Of a stretch of DNA of 64,000 bases, positions 23,619 through 37,300 are shown piece by piece (the first letter of the stretch is position 1; the number at the start of each line of letters is the position of its first letter). Source of the DNA: Rhynchonema sp. JSB1_4 (taxonomy: Eukaryota; Nematoda; Chromadorea; Monhysterida; Xyalidae); assembly GCA_030248065.1 (NCBI GenBank), contig JASAMV010008948.1, positions 62,001-126,000 on the forward strand, read 5' to 3'. The notes beneath the pieces are model-generated. The model was not told where the DNA came from. It was given only the letters and a program-made list of their open reading frames with translations, and made no database searches. The translations under genes and the position numbers were made by a program.

Positions 23619-26600
23619 CTAACTGCCTTGTGCCACAGCAGCGACCGCATAGTCGACCTTCAAATTAAAGTAATGGCTTCTGTTCGTGAATCGCAGTTCA
23701 TAATCGCCCGAGGGAATGTCTTCGAGAACACCGTCTTCCGGCACTTTAGTTGTGATCAATGGCAGCGAAAGGTATACGATCTCGTTCGATGAGGTTTGCT
23801 CATCAGCGTCGTCTGAAAGTTGTGCAAATCTTTATGAGTACTCATGCGATATTTATCTACCACAATATTGGTCGCACAATGACTTTATAAGAATTGGTCA
23901 AATTTTTTTCCTGAATCGTAAAGCAGGAAAGTGAAGGGGCAATGACGTTGCGTTGCGTGATCGCACACAAAGCATGTAGTAAAGAGAATGTTTCAGATCA
24001 GTGGCAACGTGGTTGATCTGCTGGATTATTTTTAGCTGAAAATGTTTTGTGAGAATCACAAATAGCACGTGGTTAAGAGTGACCGAACTTGAAAATCAGG
24101 ATTGATTTGATGAATTCTTATATGGTCATTGTGCAATCAATACCCAGCTGCAGCAGCCAGGGTTGGGCAAAAAAAACGACGGCGTTTTTTCTTAAAAAAA
24201 CGACGTTTTTTTTCAAAAAAAAACGCCTGGGTCGTTTTTCGTTTTTTTTAAATCCTGAATTTCCTTGATTTTCCCTGATTTTTCAGGGAAAGTACCCTGA
24301 TTATCAAGGAAAATCAATTTTTTGTCCAATTTTTTTCAAAAAATGATCGACCAATTTTTACTTTGTCGAGATACGTCGATATACGGAGTTTGACTTTCAG
24401 TGATGACCCCGGCCAAAGTTGGTCCCATGATGCGGGTCTGATATGGGATCTTAACAACTCGCTAGAAAAGGGTTGAAACCCGTTTATTTTGCCTCAGAAC
24501 ACATAGAATTACTTCATTTAACCTTTTTAAAAACGATTTTTAAAAAAAAAGTTTTTTGCCCAACCCTGGCAGCAGCTACTCATATGGTGTTTGACGCGTT
24601 GACGTAGGTTGTTACACAAATGTTCTTTATAACGAGAAGTCCGCAATGAAAGCATACCGCAGGAAAATGGTTTTGTATATTTCGAGCAAATTTTCGCAAC
24701 GCAGGTTTTCTTAAAAGCCTTTTGTCAGCCACCTTACAATACTCCAGCGTCAATCAGTAAACCATTCTTCTCCACGCCCCCAACTCAACCAGACTCGCTG
24801 TTCCGTCTCAACACCTCCACATACGCATCGCCATGCAGCCAGTATTGATAAATCAGGGACTGCTGCTTGTCAGAATTCTCCACTTTTTGCGTCACAATCT
24901 GTGTCTCATTCGGATGAACGGTCAATTTGGTCCATTTCGGTCGTTTCATGTTGTGACCGCTCCAGACACTGTCAGCGTCGTAATGGTCACTGTCAGTTAG
25001 GTGCTGTAAAAACTGGCGATAGTGAACCTTCACTATCCAGTCTATGTCTGCACAAAACTTCCCAGGCAACACTCAAGCCTCTCTTGTTTTGGCATGGGAA
25101 TGAAATGCGTCAACTTGAAATAAAAGATTGCGCTCAAATCATAAATATTGTGGAGGCCTGCACTGCACTAGCTTTGGTCCTTTGTTATCATGCCCATCAC
25201 CATCGGTATCGGTTTTTCAGAATCGGTTATTTCAACCGCTTCGTTTCATGAAGTTCTTTCCACTTTTGAAACCATGCAGTCCATGGCGATTGGTTTTGAT
25301 GTCCATAAAGTCACGATATTTCAGATCCGCTGATCTACTAATTTATACCAAGGCAAATGTTCGGTCGATCGCCACCTTTGACACCGAGCACTCCATCTAG
25401 TCTACATCCCAGTGATGTTTCACCGACTTTTCTCACATGACAGCAGTCCGACATTTCGCCCCAACCCGATGTGTTCACCAAGGTGCCCCCATACGCCGGT
25501 GGCAGTACGCCCAGCTCGAGATGTTCGTGCAATTTTTGGTGCGAAACGAATTCGATCAGGTGACGATGCTTCTCACCGACCATCAGACGGACCTGAATAA
25601 AATTCGTCTCCTTGATGTTTTTTTGGAACACCAACAAATATCTTCAGAAATGGGGTCGGATCGGTCGCGTCCGGTCTCGCCTTGGTCACGTGTTTCGAAA
25701 TTTAAAATGCCAATTTTAAAATTTTAAAATTTGAATGCCACAAATCTCCGGTAGGTTCGTCGAAATTAGTGATATCAGCAAAACCCGAAATATCCTTTTG
25801 TGCGCTAAGTCACCTGACAGACCATGGCCAGACCACACTGTCAGTTTGATAACATATAAACATATACTTCGTTAGTTCAAGAACAAAAATGTTGTACAAT
25901 AAATAGGTAATGCAAGTAAATGCAAAATCCCGCAGCAACGAACTGCCTGCCAAAATATGCCCAATAGTCCGGATCCGTTGACGACGAACACTTTGGCGAT
26001 CATTTTCGGGTAGAACATCTCCCAGATCTGCTGCCGCAGAGCCCAGGCTCGTACGTGAGGAGCCAGCGGATTGATGTAGTTCAAGATGTTGACCTGTGTT
26101 GACATTCGAAGAATTATAGGGCATAAATACCGTTGTTGTTCATTGTAATGCTTCTGCTTTCCCACGAATTGGGCCGGCATGCTTGCAAAACTTTTATTTC
26201 ACTGCGGTTCCCCAAATTCAGGCCCACCGAGTGTATATCGAGCACGGTCATGGCCCAGTGTCGTTTACCGGTGCGTTTCTCGAGCCTCAGAATCAGTTGC
26301 AGCAGATATTCCATGTAGGCGAAACACAGCAACATGTACTCGCTGGTCTTAACCGTGCGAATTAACTGAAACATCAGGTGCACAGGTGCATGGGATAGTC
26401 ACACTGAAGTCGGTGTCATTCTCGCTGAAATCGTTTGCAATTACACCACGAGAACGAAGCCAAGCTAACTGATGTTTCACTAACGTGATAATGTTGCGCA
26501 ATGCCCTTTTCGAACATGACCACGGCAGAATGGCGCTTGCTGAGGCTCAGCTCGTCCAGTTTCGAATGCGAAACTAATGGCATTACGCGTTTGAACGATT

Positions 26601-27167
26601 GCAGTTCTTGGAAGTTTTCTGTGAAAAACGAAGAAAGAACACCCTTGGCATTGGCAACTTTCTTGAGACATTAATTTTCCACGACATTTTGGTCAAAATT
26701 TCCCACCGCCTGATCAACACTGGCGGCTGAAACGATTCTTTGTAACGATGGAAATGGCGGGGGCACATCATGCAGTTGTGGTACGTGTATATTTGAGAAT
26801 CCAACCAACATATCACTAACTTCGCAAGAACAATGTAACTTAATGATAGCAAAAATGACTACAACTGCGTGTATTTCTGCAATCGTAATCTTCAAAATAC
26901 ATAGATGCTTGAAAAAATCTATGTGAATTTTTTAGCCTGCTCCTTACCGACATGATCAGGTCGATCAAATCCGGCCGCCTTTCGACTTCTCACATAATCG
27001 GTGAAGTGTCGTTTGATTACGGTCAGATCGCCGTCAAAGTTCTCGTGCCAACGCAACAGATTGAAATCGGTATCCAAATCGATTGGAATCACAGACCCGT
27101 CCGAGCCAAGAACCTCTCGAACAGCTTTGACGTGTAGAAGATCGCCATCCGATAAGGTTGATGTCAT
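23619..27167 (-). CDS. SEC14-like protein: CRAL-TRIO lipid-transfer domain plus GOLD domain
   Basis: Seven exons in transcript order: 26948-27167, 26485-26618, 26228-26365, 25944-26093, 25437-25592, 24790-25003 and 23619-23812. They give 1,206 nt and 401 residues, close to the roughly 400 of animal SEC14L proteins. The N-terminal CRAL-TRIO-N helices include DTDFNLLRWHENFDGDL near residue 30. The lipid-binding domain follows (TVLDIHS, FYPKMIAKVFVVNGSG, ending LGVLPPAYGGTL near 250). A beta-rich GOLD domain ends YELRFTNRSHYFNLKV before the stop. Such proteins bind phosphoinositides, tocopherol or other lipids and act at the Golgi and plasma membrane. The usual GTLTDPDG turn is altered here to GTLVNTSG. 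Intron 6 (23813-24789) is mostly two adjacent transposons. Intron 2 is only 119 bp and carries inverted copies of the splice-associated motif at its two ends. Confidence 0.92.
23868..24140. mobile_element. TA-flanked MITE, copy 2
   Basis: A near-identical 273-bp copy of the element at 10654-10927, flanked by TA (23866-23867 and 24141-24142), in SEC14-like intron 6. The right end is slightly mutated (ATTGTGCAATCAA). Confidence 0.88.
24158..24568. mobile_element. hAT-type MITE with 8-bp target duplication
   Basis: The 411-bp element begins CAGGGTTGGGCAAAAAA and ends TTTTTTGCCCAACCCTG. It is flanked on both sides by GCAGCAGC (24150-24157 and 24569-24576). The interior is A/T-rich, with CCTTGATTTTCCCTGA-type repeats. 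It has no coding potential and lies 17 bp from the TA-type MITE in the same intron. Confidence 0.92.
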
Positions 27168-30100
27168 GATTTACGGGTAGAACAGCACTTATACATAAGT
27201 TTATTGCTGCGTGTCTGAGATTTTGAACTCGAAATCACGAATGCGCACGTTAGGACAAAAATTTCGAAAAGTTCATGCGACCGAATTTGCTCAAAAAGGG
27301 AGCTTAATTACAATGGTCAACTCAGGTGGTCAAATCACTTCGTCAACTCACCCTGAATGTCATGTATAGTTTGTCGCGCTCACTCGGGGCCGCTGCGGGT
27401 TGCCGAATTGATTTGACCACTTGAGATGACCACTGTGGTATTATCCCAAAAAGCGTCCTTGCCATTCACTCTTTAATCATCAGGCATTCAACTAAATTCA
27501 TGCCAAGACTAAAAGCTAACTATACTTCGTTTAAGACATCTAGACGAACACATGAACACACGCTCTGGACCGAATCGGCTCGCGAGTTGCGCGAAAATTT
27601 CTGAATAGTTACATCATATCACGCGTGAACTTTGTGCGCAATTACGTAGCCAGCGCACATGTGTCCTGCTCACTGCAGCAGTCTTCTGGTAACAAGGTTA
27701 CCGACAATTTGGTGACAGTGTGTTGCAGGCTGCACTCTACACGCGCAAGGGTAGTCCAATAATATTGCGCATATCGTGGTGACGGTTTCATGTTGTTGTA
27801 AACAAATTTTTCTCAGGACGTCTGCCAGCAGCAACCAAGGCAGGGAGACAGTTTTTGCAACCGGTTTGAGTATTGCATTGCATAGGACGCTGTTGCGAGA
27901 GCTATACTGTTTGATAGTGTTGCATTGAAAACATTGCGATCCTTTGGACTTTCAGATTTGAGATGTTATCTGATCTGGGGAACAAAGTGACAAAATCCCA
28001 AAGTTATTCAAAGTGCCCCGACTGAACCTCAACTACATACTGCACACATACGCAACGCAACAATAATCCCAAAAGAGTATAATACACATTTTTGAGCTTC
28101 GGAACCCTTCAGCATGCATTTAGCTGTAGATTTATCATTGTTTTGAGACAAATGCATTTAGGCTCACCGATCACATTACTCACATACCAGGTTGGATATT
28201 AGGTGCATAATTAATGAACCAGAACACTCTTGCCAAGTTTTGTCATGATTTGGGTACCGACATTCTGTAAAGGACAGCCTACAGTATTTGCCCACGTCGG
28301 CTCCCAATAATTTGTACAAAATTTCCACGCTGATCCGAACACAATAAATAACTCGCAATGCTCAATTTGTCAAGTGCTATGTATATGTACATGTACACAC
28401 AGCATGTATGGTATACCACAGGTTCCGGAGACGCTATGGAGCCATGCCAACGTTGTCATGATTTGGGGGTGCAATGCTGCTGCAAATTAAAGTTGTATTA
28501 ACACTCGCTGCAGTCGCTATAATGTTTCACTCACTATCGCCACCATGGTTTAGTTGCAAGGATCCCCACGTGTGTGAGTATTCATTCAAGTAAAACAACC
28601 GATGAAAAATATGGTCCGATTTACACACCTGGGTACCCAGGGTAAAAGATATGTAGTTGTGTGCGTGTGGTTCACTCATACCTACAGTTCCCTTGTTACA
28701 GAATCGAGTAAGATGCAGTCTATTTTTCACACAAATGATAACTGCAATTGACAGCCTTTTCCGAAAGACTCAGCTCAAACTAGAGCGCCAGATTTGCTGA
28801 GCCAGCGTGTGGAAATTAGGGAGCTATTATCTGCCGAACAAGCTGTCTTATTTCAATAGGTGCTTAGTTTAGCTGTGCTGCATGGTCTTTCTTATGGCGG
28901 TGTGACCAAATAGAAAATTGACATTTGGTCCCCCTCATAACCTGGCAGGAAAAGCATGAGTCTCACTCAACCATGTGGGCCCAACAAATTCAGGTGACCA
29001 CAAACGGTGTGCCCATAAGCAGACCAATTCAGAACGGCGGATAAACGCAGAGCCAGTGGTGACGTAATGTAGGCATTGGAGATGTGTGTATAGAAACCTC
29101 CGGCTTGGATTTTGGCGTCCAGTTACGCTCTGAATACGTTTTGACGCACTCATGATGTGATTGTAAACGACCAGTTCTCAGGTGCCACGGGTATTTGGAT
29201 CATATTTTAATTGAAACTGCCACGGTTGGAACCAATACCAGCACCAAAAATTTAGGCGCCATTTACTTTACTACCATGGCTACTAGGTACATACTGCTTG
29301 ATTATGACAATGTGAACATTTTGATTTTACGCTCTTTGGTCTTGGATTTCTGAACGTCCTGGAACAGAAGGGTTTCATGTTTCATGCCACAGCACCAGAC
29401 CAGACCTGGGTACAACTCTCGTGCACTGGTAGCGTGTACATTTTAGGATTTGATATGTACTGCCAGCCACTCACTACCCCATGCCAAATAAAAGGGCCAA
29501 GCTAAAACTTCTCCTCCTCACATTTAAAAGTGGTTCGCACGGTACCTGATGTAGTACATATATGTATACATGTTGTTTACTCATGTACCATGGCCCCTTG
29601 TTTGTTGGTTCTGCTGGCGTGATGGCACAAAATGTCAAAAGAATTGTTTATTTGAGTTCAGCAGCCCATCTGTACCTAGGTGCTGACATCAGTTATGCAT
29701 GCCTCAACAATTCTATAGTTTTATTATACGTCTCGCAGAACTTTTGTTGACCATAAAATGGAGTCCTTGTGCATATTTTGTTGACCGTTATAGAACCGCA
29801 GTTGAGCTTTTTGGTAAATTTTCAAACATCCTTTGAGACCGCTTTTGATGCCTTGATCAGCTTTGATGTCGGTCACATGAAAGTTCTTCCAGTTTGGAAG
29901 CACAAAACTTTTTATATTCATACCTACATACTGTATAAGCGCTTATGTATGAAGCCCAGCTTAGCTTCGTTAAAATGATGCTCGTTAACGTTGTGAAACA
30001 TCACTCATGCGAACATGTGGCTGGCAGATGTTTCACGAGGGAACCATAACGGCTGTATAGGTTTCATTGTACTGCATCGCGAAATGTCAAAAAAGCTACA

Positions 30101-33100
30101 TTTGAATTGATGATTGCTGTATAGAATGCATGTTAAAACGAAAAACCTTATAAGTGAACTTATTTGTCGCTTTGTATTATCATCCACTGACTTGCGCGTG
30201 ACTCAGTTTCATTAGCGTAATGCTGCTACAGCTGTACATGTCACCTCCATCTGTCATACAAGTTGTGTTTGCATGTCCGCCTCTGCTGTCTCTCACTCTA
30301 TTTGGTCTCCGTCATCGGTTTTTGGTTCAGTACGACCATATACCTATGGCTATGGCAGGTGAAGATGTTAGGCACATAAAAAAGTCCCGCAATATTTCAC
30401 ATCTGGCCCCTTTCTTTCCGCCAACAAGATCGGCAAGGCTACTTGAAAAGGTTACTTCACTGTAATATGATTATTTTTTCGATTGTCTGACAATTTTCGT
30501 GACACTTATTATGAATCTGATTATCCACTTTCAGCAGTATAAATCTGCCAAAGGTTGGGACGGGATCATAGAAAGATTACTCCGGTACGGTAGTATTGTG
30601 CTAATTCTATGTTTACTGTACATTGTAGTAAATGAACGTTCCTCCATCCGTGTATGCGGCAAGTTACTGTTAGTCATGTCAACTTTATCATTCGAGCTCC
30701 AAGACGATGTTTGTGAGAGATGCCTTACACATAAATTGGTTCACATGTCATTGGCTCCAACAAGGTGTACCCTAAACTTCACAGATGTACTATGCAAGTA
30801 GTGTGCATCCTGATAGTGAGCCTCATGCATGTGCATTGTCTCATACTAGCGTGTACCTGCGATCCGACTCTAAAGCCAATTTCGGTCCGCGAAAAACAAA
30901 AACAAAGCGCGCTGCCAGCCATTTGTAAACTGTCCGTTTCGACTCATTATTCCGGCTGAATGACGCCCAAGAAAGATATAAATACGCGGTGCACATCAGA
31001 CATCATCAATTAACGTCATACATTCAGGCGCCATTGCCGGGCCACGAACTTGGGTAACCCTTTCGTTGGGGTCTGTCATCCATTTAACAAACTTGGCCTC
31101 AGTTTTGGGCACCCAGTAACCGATAAACCATGTCTTTTTTTGAAAAACTGCCGGCAACATTAATTCACGTTGTACTCTGATGACAGATTTATGAGGCGGC
31201 TAATGGCAGCCTTTGTGGTGTTGTTGTAGTCATTAGTTCAGCCCAACCCCACTATGTGGGCTTTTCCTTCAATTTTCGGACTGTGTTTGCACATCACAGA
31301 CATAAGCTCCGCGATTATCCGGTGTCTCGTGAAACATCAATTAAAACATAAACTTATCCGCCGTTAGTGCAGCAGCTCTTACTCGTGCTGCACCGCTTTT
31401 CAGAAAAAACGCTTCATTGGCAAAATTAGTCAGAAGAGCTATATCGTTTGACTGTACATATTTCCAAACCCAAACGTGTCCCAACTTCTGTCTTGCACTG
31501 TTTTGTCTGCGATGTGCTAAATGGTCCAGATCAGCCCGTGTCCTATCGTCTTTTCGCGGTCGCGTAAGCCCCTGGATTAATCATTGGCCTGTGATGTAAA
31601 CCCAAAGGGTGCTTGAAGCACGATGATGGTACCTACCATGAAGCAGCACTTACCGTATACACCACCCGGCCAAAACAGACAGACAACGACTATGTGTACC
31701 CTAAACCTAATCTTTCGTATTTATTCAAGCATATGAAAGGCTCCTGATTCCTGGACCGGTTTCGTCCATTTTCCGGTCCTGTGATGCGTGTGTGTATTGA
31801 ATGTATACCTTATCATGTGCAGTTTGCTTTGGCTTGTGTGCATATGTCATGCTGCTTAGGCGCCACGCACAAAAACCACGATGATGATTTTATTTTAGAT
31901 TTGAAGAGCTCACATTTTTACCAGAACAGACCGCATTTTATTGACTTTACATCGGTCTTTAGTCCATGCGCCCCTATTTCAATATTTGGCGTCAACCAGG
32001 AATTTAGACTTTCAGGAGTCCGTTTTGCAAAGATCCAACCCGATTCTTTTTTTAATGTTGTCAACTAGATTTATTTCTGCGCTAAAAAAATTAGCAGCGT
32101 CATGCCTCTTTTGCACATATACTCTGCCGAATGAGATACATCAGAAAGTGCTGTATACCTGATCTTTTTTGTGCGATATGTCTCGTTCTCGAAACCTTGT
32201 GTGAAAAGTGGCAGCGCAATTGTATTTGTGCCGCGAACTGTGCTGAAATGTGCTGTACCACCTGTTCGACACGCTAAACGCTGTCCTACATTGAGTAAAT
32301 CTTACAGTCACATAGTCGGGTGGGATCCGAGCATTTCGGTCACCATAAAGCATATTCACATGAGACAGAGTCGGCATGTCACGGACGGATTCGGGACCAA
32401 AGTATTGTTCAGTAATATTTATTAATTACGTGAGTGCACTGCATTGTGACTACGGTCCCTACCTTCAGTGCAGTTCGCGACACGTTAATTTCGCTGCAAA
32501 CAGATTGCTGTTAGAAAGTGCCGTCTCGCCACCACGACAAACGACCTGGGTGTTCTGAGGAAAAAATTGGCACCTTTCAGAATATTGTGAGGTGCTAGAT
32601 ACATACAAGCTTTCATTGCTGATGATGGCAATGTCGCAGAACAGCGCTAACATACCCCATGTTTTTGAATGCACCCTTGAATTCATACTGGTTTTGTAAA
32701 AAAAACGGAAATTAAAAATCTGTTCTGCGCTTCCAGACGGATTCGCTGTATTCGAGATTAGGATAAATTCGGAAAGAGAGCCTGCGGATGGAATCAAAGC
32801 TGCTTGGTGCTGTTTTGCTTGTGTACATACTGTATCTGCCTTTCGTCATGCCCTTCTTGATTACAATGTGGCTCTGCAGGCGTTTGTGTCTAAATTATTC
32901 ATCAATATACTATTTGAAGGCCAGCAGGAACAAGGTACCCTTAAACCTCTCATGCTATACCTTACATGGTCGACTTTCCAAATTTTCACAGCGGTATATG
33001 TCACCTCGGGCGGGCGGGTGTCTAATTTTATCCCGCGAGCAGGTCAGCCTTGCGCGCGAAATAAATGCGAAATGAACATGCAAGCTTTGTACTCGGATAG

Positions 33101-33134
33101 GTTTGCATGCGACCAGGGCACAGATACCTATAAC
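27168..33134. other. Gene-poor stretch
   Basis: I could not assemble any exon chain on either strand. The open frames are short and lack consistent splice phases. A GTGAAACATCA/GATGTTTCAC pair at 29993-30036 forms a short hairpin, and a single motif copy lies at 31330. A plus-strand frame at 32788-33075 is hydrophobic, starting MESKLLGAVLLVYILYLPF, and could be a membrane segment, but nothing supports it further. Confidence 0.4.
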
Positions 33135-33874
33135 CAGTGGTTTTTTAAAAAAAAATATTTTTTTTTTTTTATAAAAAAAAAAAATTATTTTTTAAAAAAA
33201 AAAATTCGTTCCAAAAGTTAAAAAAAAATTTTTTTTTTATTATTTCAAAATTCGAAAATTTCTCTATTTTTTTGCTCTAAAAGTGCTATTTTTTGCATAA
33301 AAATTGCTACTGTTAACATCACCCGACCCTACCATGGGTGTATTGGGTGCCATAATCGTTGTTTTGTGGCATCTAGACATAGTGCACACACTCACATGGC
33401 CTCTCATATGATTACACATGTACATGTGACTGGGTGGGCATGCATTTATCCATGCAACAGACCCGAAAGCAGTGATTCGGTGTGATATTCACTCTATATT
33501 TACACTGTTTGTCACATATTTGCATTGGTCGTGTACCAAGAGGCAATAGTTTCACCCAAATTTACCGTCTTGAGTGTCACAAAGCCACACCAAGGCACCC
33601 ACACCACGTGGAGGAAGTGTACGGGTGTGTACCTGACTACTGTTGGTACTCATTGACCATTGTTTAGTATTGTTTTCGTGTCGTGAGTGCTTTATATGCA
33701 CTTACCACACGTTATGGAAGAAAAATGCCACTATTTTTTGCTTTAGCGCTCATTTTTTTTCGTTTCTGGCAGTTTTTGGCTGGAATAAAAAAATTTTTTT
33801 TTAAATTAAAAAAAAAATTTTTTTTAAAAAAAAAAAATGGGGTTTGAATAAAAAAATTTTTTTATTAACCACTG
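33135..33874. mobile_element. hAT-type element with A/T-tract ends
   Basis: The 740-bp element has short inverted ends CAGTGGTT / AACCACTG and is flanked by CCTATAAC on both sides (33127-33134 and 33875-33882). Both subterminal regions (33141-33230 and 33787-33865) are almost pure A and T homopolymer blocks that can fold on one another. The interior has no long frame. Confidence 0.85.
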
Positions 33875-34361
33875 CCTATAACTGTATACCTACAGTATAT
33901 ACTAGCTGTCACTACCGATTTCATCAATAAGTTATAATCCTGCAACTATGTACATGCACCAGCGCTTGCTTTCATGACCAGTTCGTGGGCCCGGCAGTTT
34001 TCAACATACGCCTCCATCTTTAGTGGTGCTCAAGATTTTTCAAGTTGTCAAGCTGTTATGCCACGAAGACTGTGGACTTCGGACTTGTGTGCGGTTTTAT
34101 CAAAGTTGCTGGAAGGCAAGGTAAATATGATGATTTGTGGACCTGATATGCATTTCAATTATTGTTATTCATTTCGTGAAAATGCATATGCGTGGTGCTA
34201 AAACCAATGCTGCGACGCAAACTCTCCGATCAACTGTATGCAAATAAGCACGATTTCTGTTCTGAGGAAAGGATCAGTGTATCGTGGAAGTACACCTGTT
34301 GACGTTCAAAAAAATTCCTATTTTCAGAAATGACAAATGAAAAATGACAGCTGCTTCATAA

Positions 34362-37300
34362 ATGACTAGACGCAGTCTAATTCCCTTGGTTTTGCTGGTG
34401 TTGTGCCTTTCGACGTCGACACGTGCTGAATACCAGTGGACATTCGAGTCAAACTTTGGTGGTGAGTGTGATGTTTCACCAGCTCTTTCGCTGGCTACTA
34501 GCACAAGCCAGTGGGGAAAGGCTTGGACAGTTATGTTTAAAATTGACTTCCCTCTTTCTCAGGCTTAGGCTAAGTCTTGGGCTCAGGCTTAGACCTTGGC
34601 TTACTATTAGGCGTAGGCCAAGGCTTAGGCCAAACCCTGGGCTACTAACTCGAGTCTTCTATCGCGAATAATCGAAAATTTGCGCTTTTTCCCTCTCGAG
34701 GCAACTGTCCAAGCTTTTCCAACAACATGCGTGGAAATTCCAGCTTTCGGCCAAGTCGGTCAAATCTCAAAATTCGCCAAACTTGGTGAAAAAGCGAGCG
34801 AAGCACGCGATTCTTCGACGTTAGAAGTGTGCTAGGGGTCTGGGGACCAAACGCTCGACTCTTCTTGACCAAAGTGGAGGCTCCTGTGGCCCTCCTATGG
34901 CACGATCTACATACAGTATGCGCATGTGTTGGCCTACTCCATGTATTTTTGGTTGTTTGCAATCAGCCAAGCTCAGACAAAAACGCGTAATCACTGATTG
35001 TTTGCTTTTGTCAGGGCGAAACAAAAGAAAAACAATTTTGCATTTTCAAAACAAAAGGCCATCATTATGTACACATATGTATGTAATGTAGGTCCTGTGT
35101 CGGAGCAGAACAGTTTGCATTCATGTTCTCTAGCTGCATCATTGTAAACAATCAGAAACCACATAACCGGAACTCAGCCCACGTTTAACATCGAGTTCCA
35201 ACACCAACTTGACTGCTCCCAAACGGGTTCACAGCTCTGATAAAATGTAATCAGAGCCGTGGGATCGTGTGACCATTTGTGCATAAATTTCGCTGGCTGA
35301 ACCTGGTCCTGTTACTGGGTCCCTTGTCTGGAGCCGATGAGTATTTGCAAGTTGTCTCTATAGGCTCAACCAGGGTGCCCAACAACTGTTCGAGTGAACC
35401 CTATACGTTGCGTTTTACTAAAGTCAATTGAATTTTCAACTACAACGTTCATTTACACGCATACACACTCTCAGCGGAATGCTTGGCTGCGCGCTTGTTT
35501 TTGGCCCCTCCTCATGGCTTCGTAGACTTCGGCAGCTTTTGGGCAACAGAGGGGAATCGAACGTATAAAGTGAATCAGTACTCAAGAAACGGTGCAGATG
35601 CTTCGGTCAGAATGCTGATGGTGTTCCTTTGGGACCAAAACACGTAATCAGTATTTATGTATGTATGTCATGTGTACAGTGGTTCCGAGCCTGAAATCAC
35701 GACATCGTACTACATGCCGTGCAGCGCGTGCTACTGTTGAACACCTCATTTTATTACCCTCAATTCGTCTCTAATCAATAATTCACAGCGAAGTGGATCA
35801 AGAAAATAATGGTAATAACCTGGCTGTACAGCTGTCTATCGCCTTGCATAATCGGTAAGGCCATACATGTATTGCGCAAGGAGAGTCAATTTGCAACACG
35901 CACATGCATTATCTCAACCCAGCCCTGCATTATGCTTTGAAAAATGGGTAACTGTGGAGCAGCCTCAAATACGAACTGTGAACTTGCAGGGCCGATCTGG
36001 TGGGGCACGATCAGTCCCCAGGAGTGGGCGATGTGCAAAAATGGCCGACAACAATCACCGATCAATATTGATCCGTCCGGTTTGCTGTTCGATAAATCAC
36101 TCGAACCGCTCTATGTTGAGAGGCATGAGGTGCGGTTTGGGGGGGGGTGCAAACTGAGACACCATTATATGCTTTTAGAAGCTTTCATCAATTGACTTTG
36201 ACTGTTTTGTTTGTCGCAAAAGAATGTGGAGGTGGCGGTGCGAAGCCGCTTGACCTTTTCGAACTGTTTTCGGCCCTGGTTTCACAGACGGCCGGTGCCC
36301 CCCAGTCATCGTCAGTGCGAATGCGCCAAACGGCCACGTTACCCTACCCACTCACCCCCGTTATAGGTGCCGGCCACTCTGATGAACACCGGTCAACTGC
36401 CGGTGGTGCGTCTCACATCGACTGATCAAAAGGATGGCAAGAATTCTGCCGATGAAAACGATCTCATCCACACGCACAATAAACCGCCGCCGAAATTCAT
36501 TGCGCCAAAAGTCACCGGTTAGTTGGTTGGGGAAACGGGGATTGGAAACATTGCTAAACTCAATTTTAATAATTAATCTTCCTGGTCAATTTCAGGCGGA
36601 CCGCTGGGAGCGTACAAATATCGACTCTACGACATCGTCTTCCATTTTGGCAACAAAACGCATCAGATCGGCTCCGATCACTCCGTCGATGGGGAGTTCT
36701 TTGTTGGCGAGGTTGGAGTTTTCGCATACCTTTCTGTGTTCTCGACTAAAAATATGAAATAATGAGTAAATTTTGAGCTGAGAGAATAAATTATTTTCAG
36801 GTGCAACTGATGGGCTACAACACGATTTACAAGAATTACACCGAAGCAATCAAGCAACCTCACGGAATCGTCGCGATTGCCGTCATGATTGAGGTCGGGA
36901 TATTTGTCAGAATAAGCGACTTCATACAGTATATCAATGTCAAGCTTGTGATCTTCTCAGAAAAAGCCCTATTATGCAATAAGTACGTACATAGGTCTGA
37001 TACGTTTCAGCTCGGTCCAACCAGCACATCAGAACTAAAGAAAATATCGGACGTAACAACAGAGATCAAATTCAAAGGTGCGTTTACATTGCTTTTCACA
37101 ACAATGCAACGCACATGTTCAGGGTCAGGTGTGCACCATTCGCACTGGCCAAACGCTATCGCAAGATAGAGTCCAAAAAAGATTGCTTTTGCCTTGCCAT
37201 ATTATCGAACCGTAGTCGTAGTCGTGGATTCCATACCTTCAAATTTGGTATACAGCTCCTCGTGCCTGGCTAGAGAGCACGTTAGTGCCTCTGTTTCAGG

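Noticed and set aside
24785..24789. Stop codon directly after SES-G as the end of the SEC14-like gene
   Set aside because: A GTTGAG donor at that point joins in phase to a GOLD C-terminal exon at 23619-23812, giving the normal family length.
25593..25720. Minus-strand frame ISKHVTKARPDATDPTPFLK as an extra SEC14-like exon
   Set aside because: No AG acceptor lies upstream of it, and the flanking exons join perfectly in phase without it and preserve the domain.
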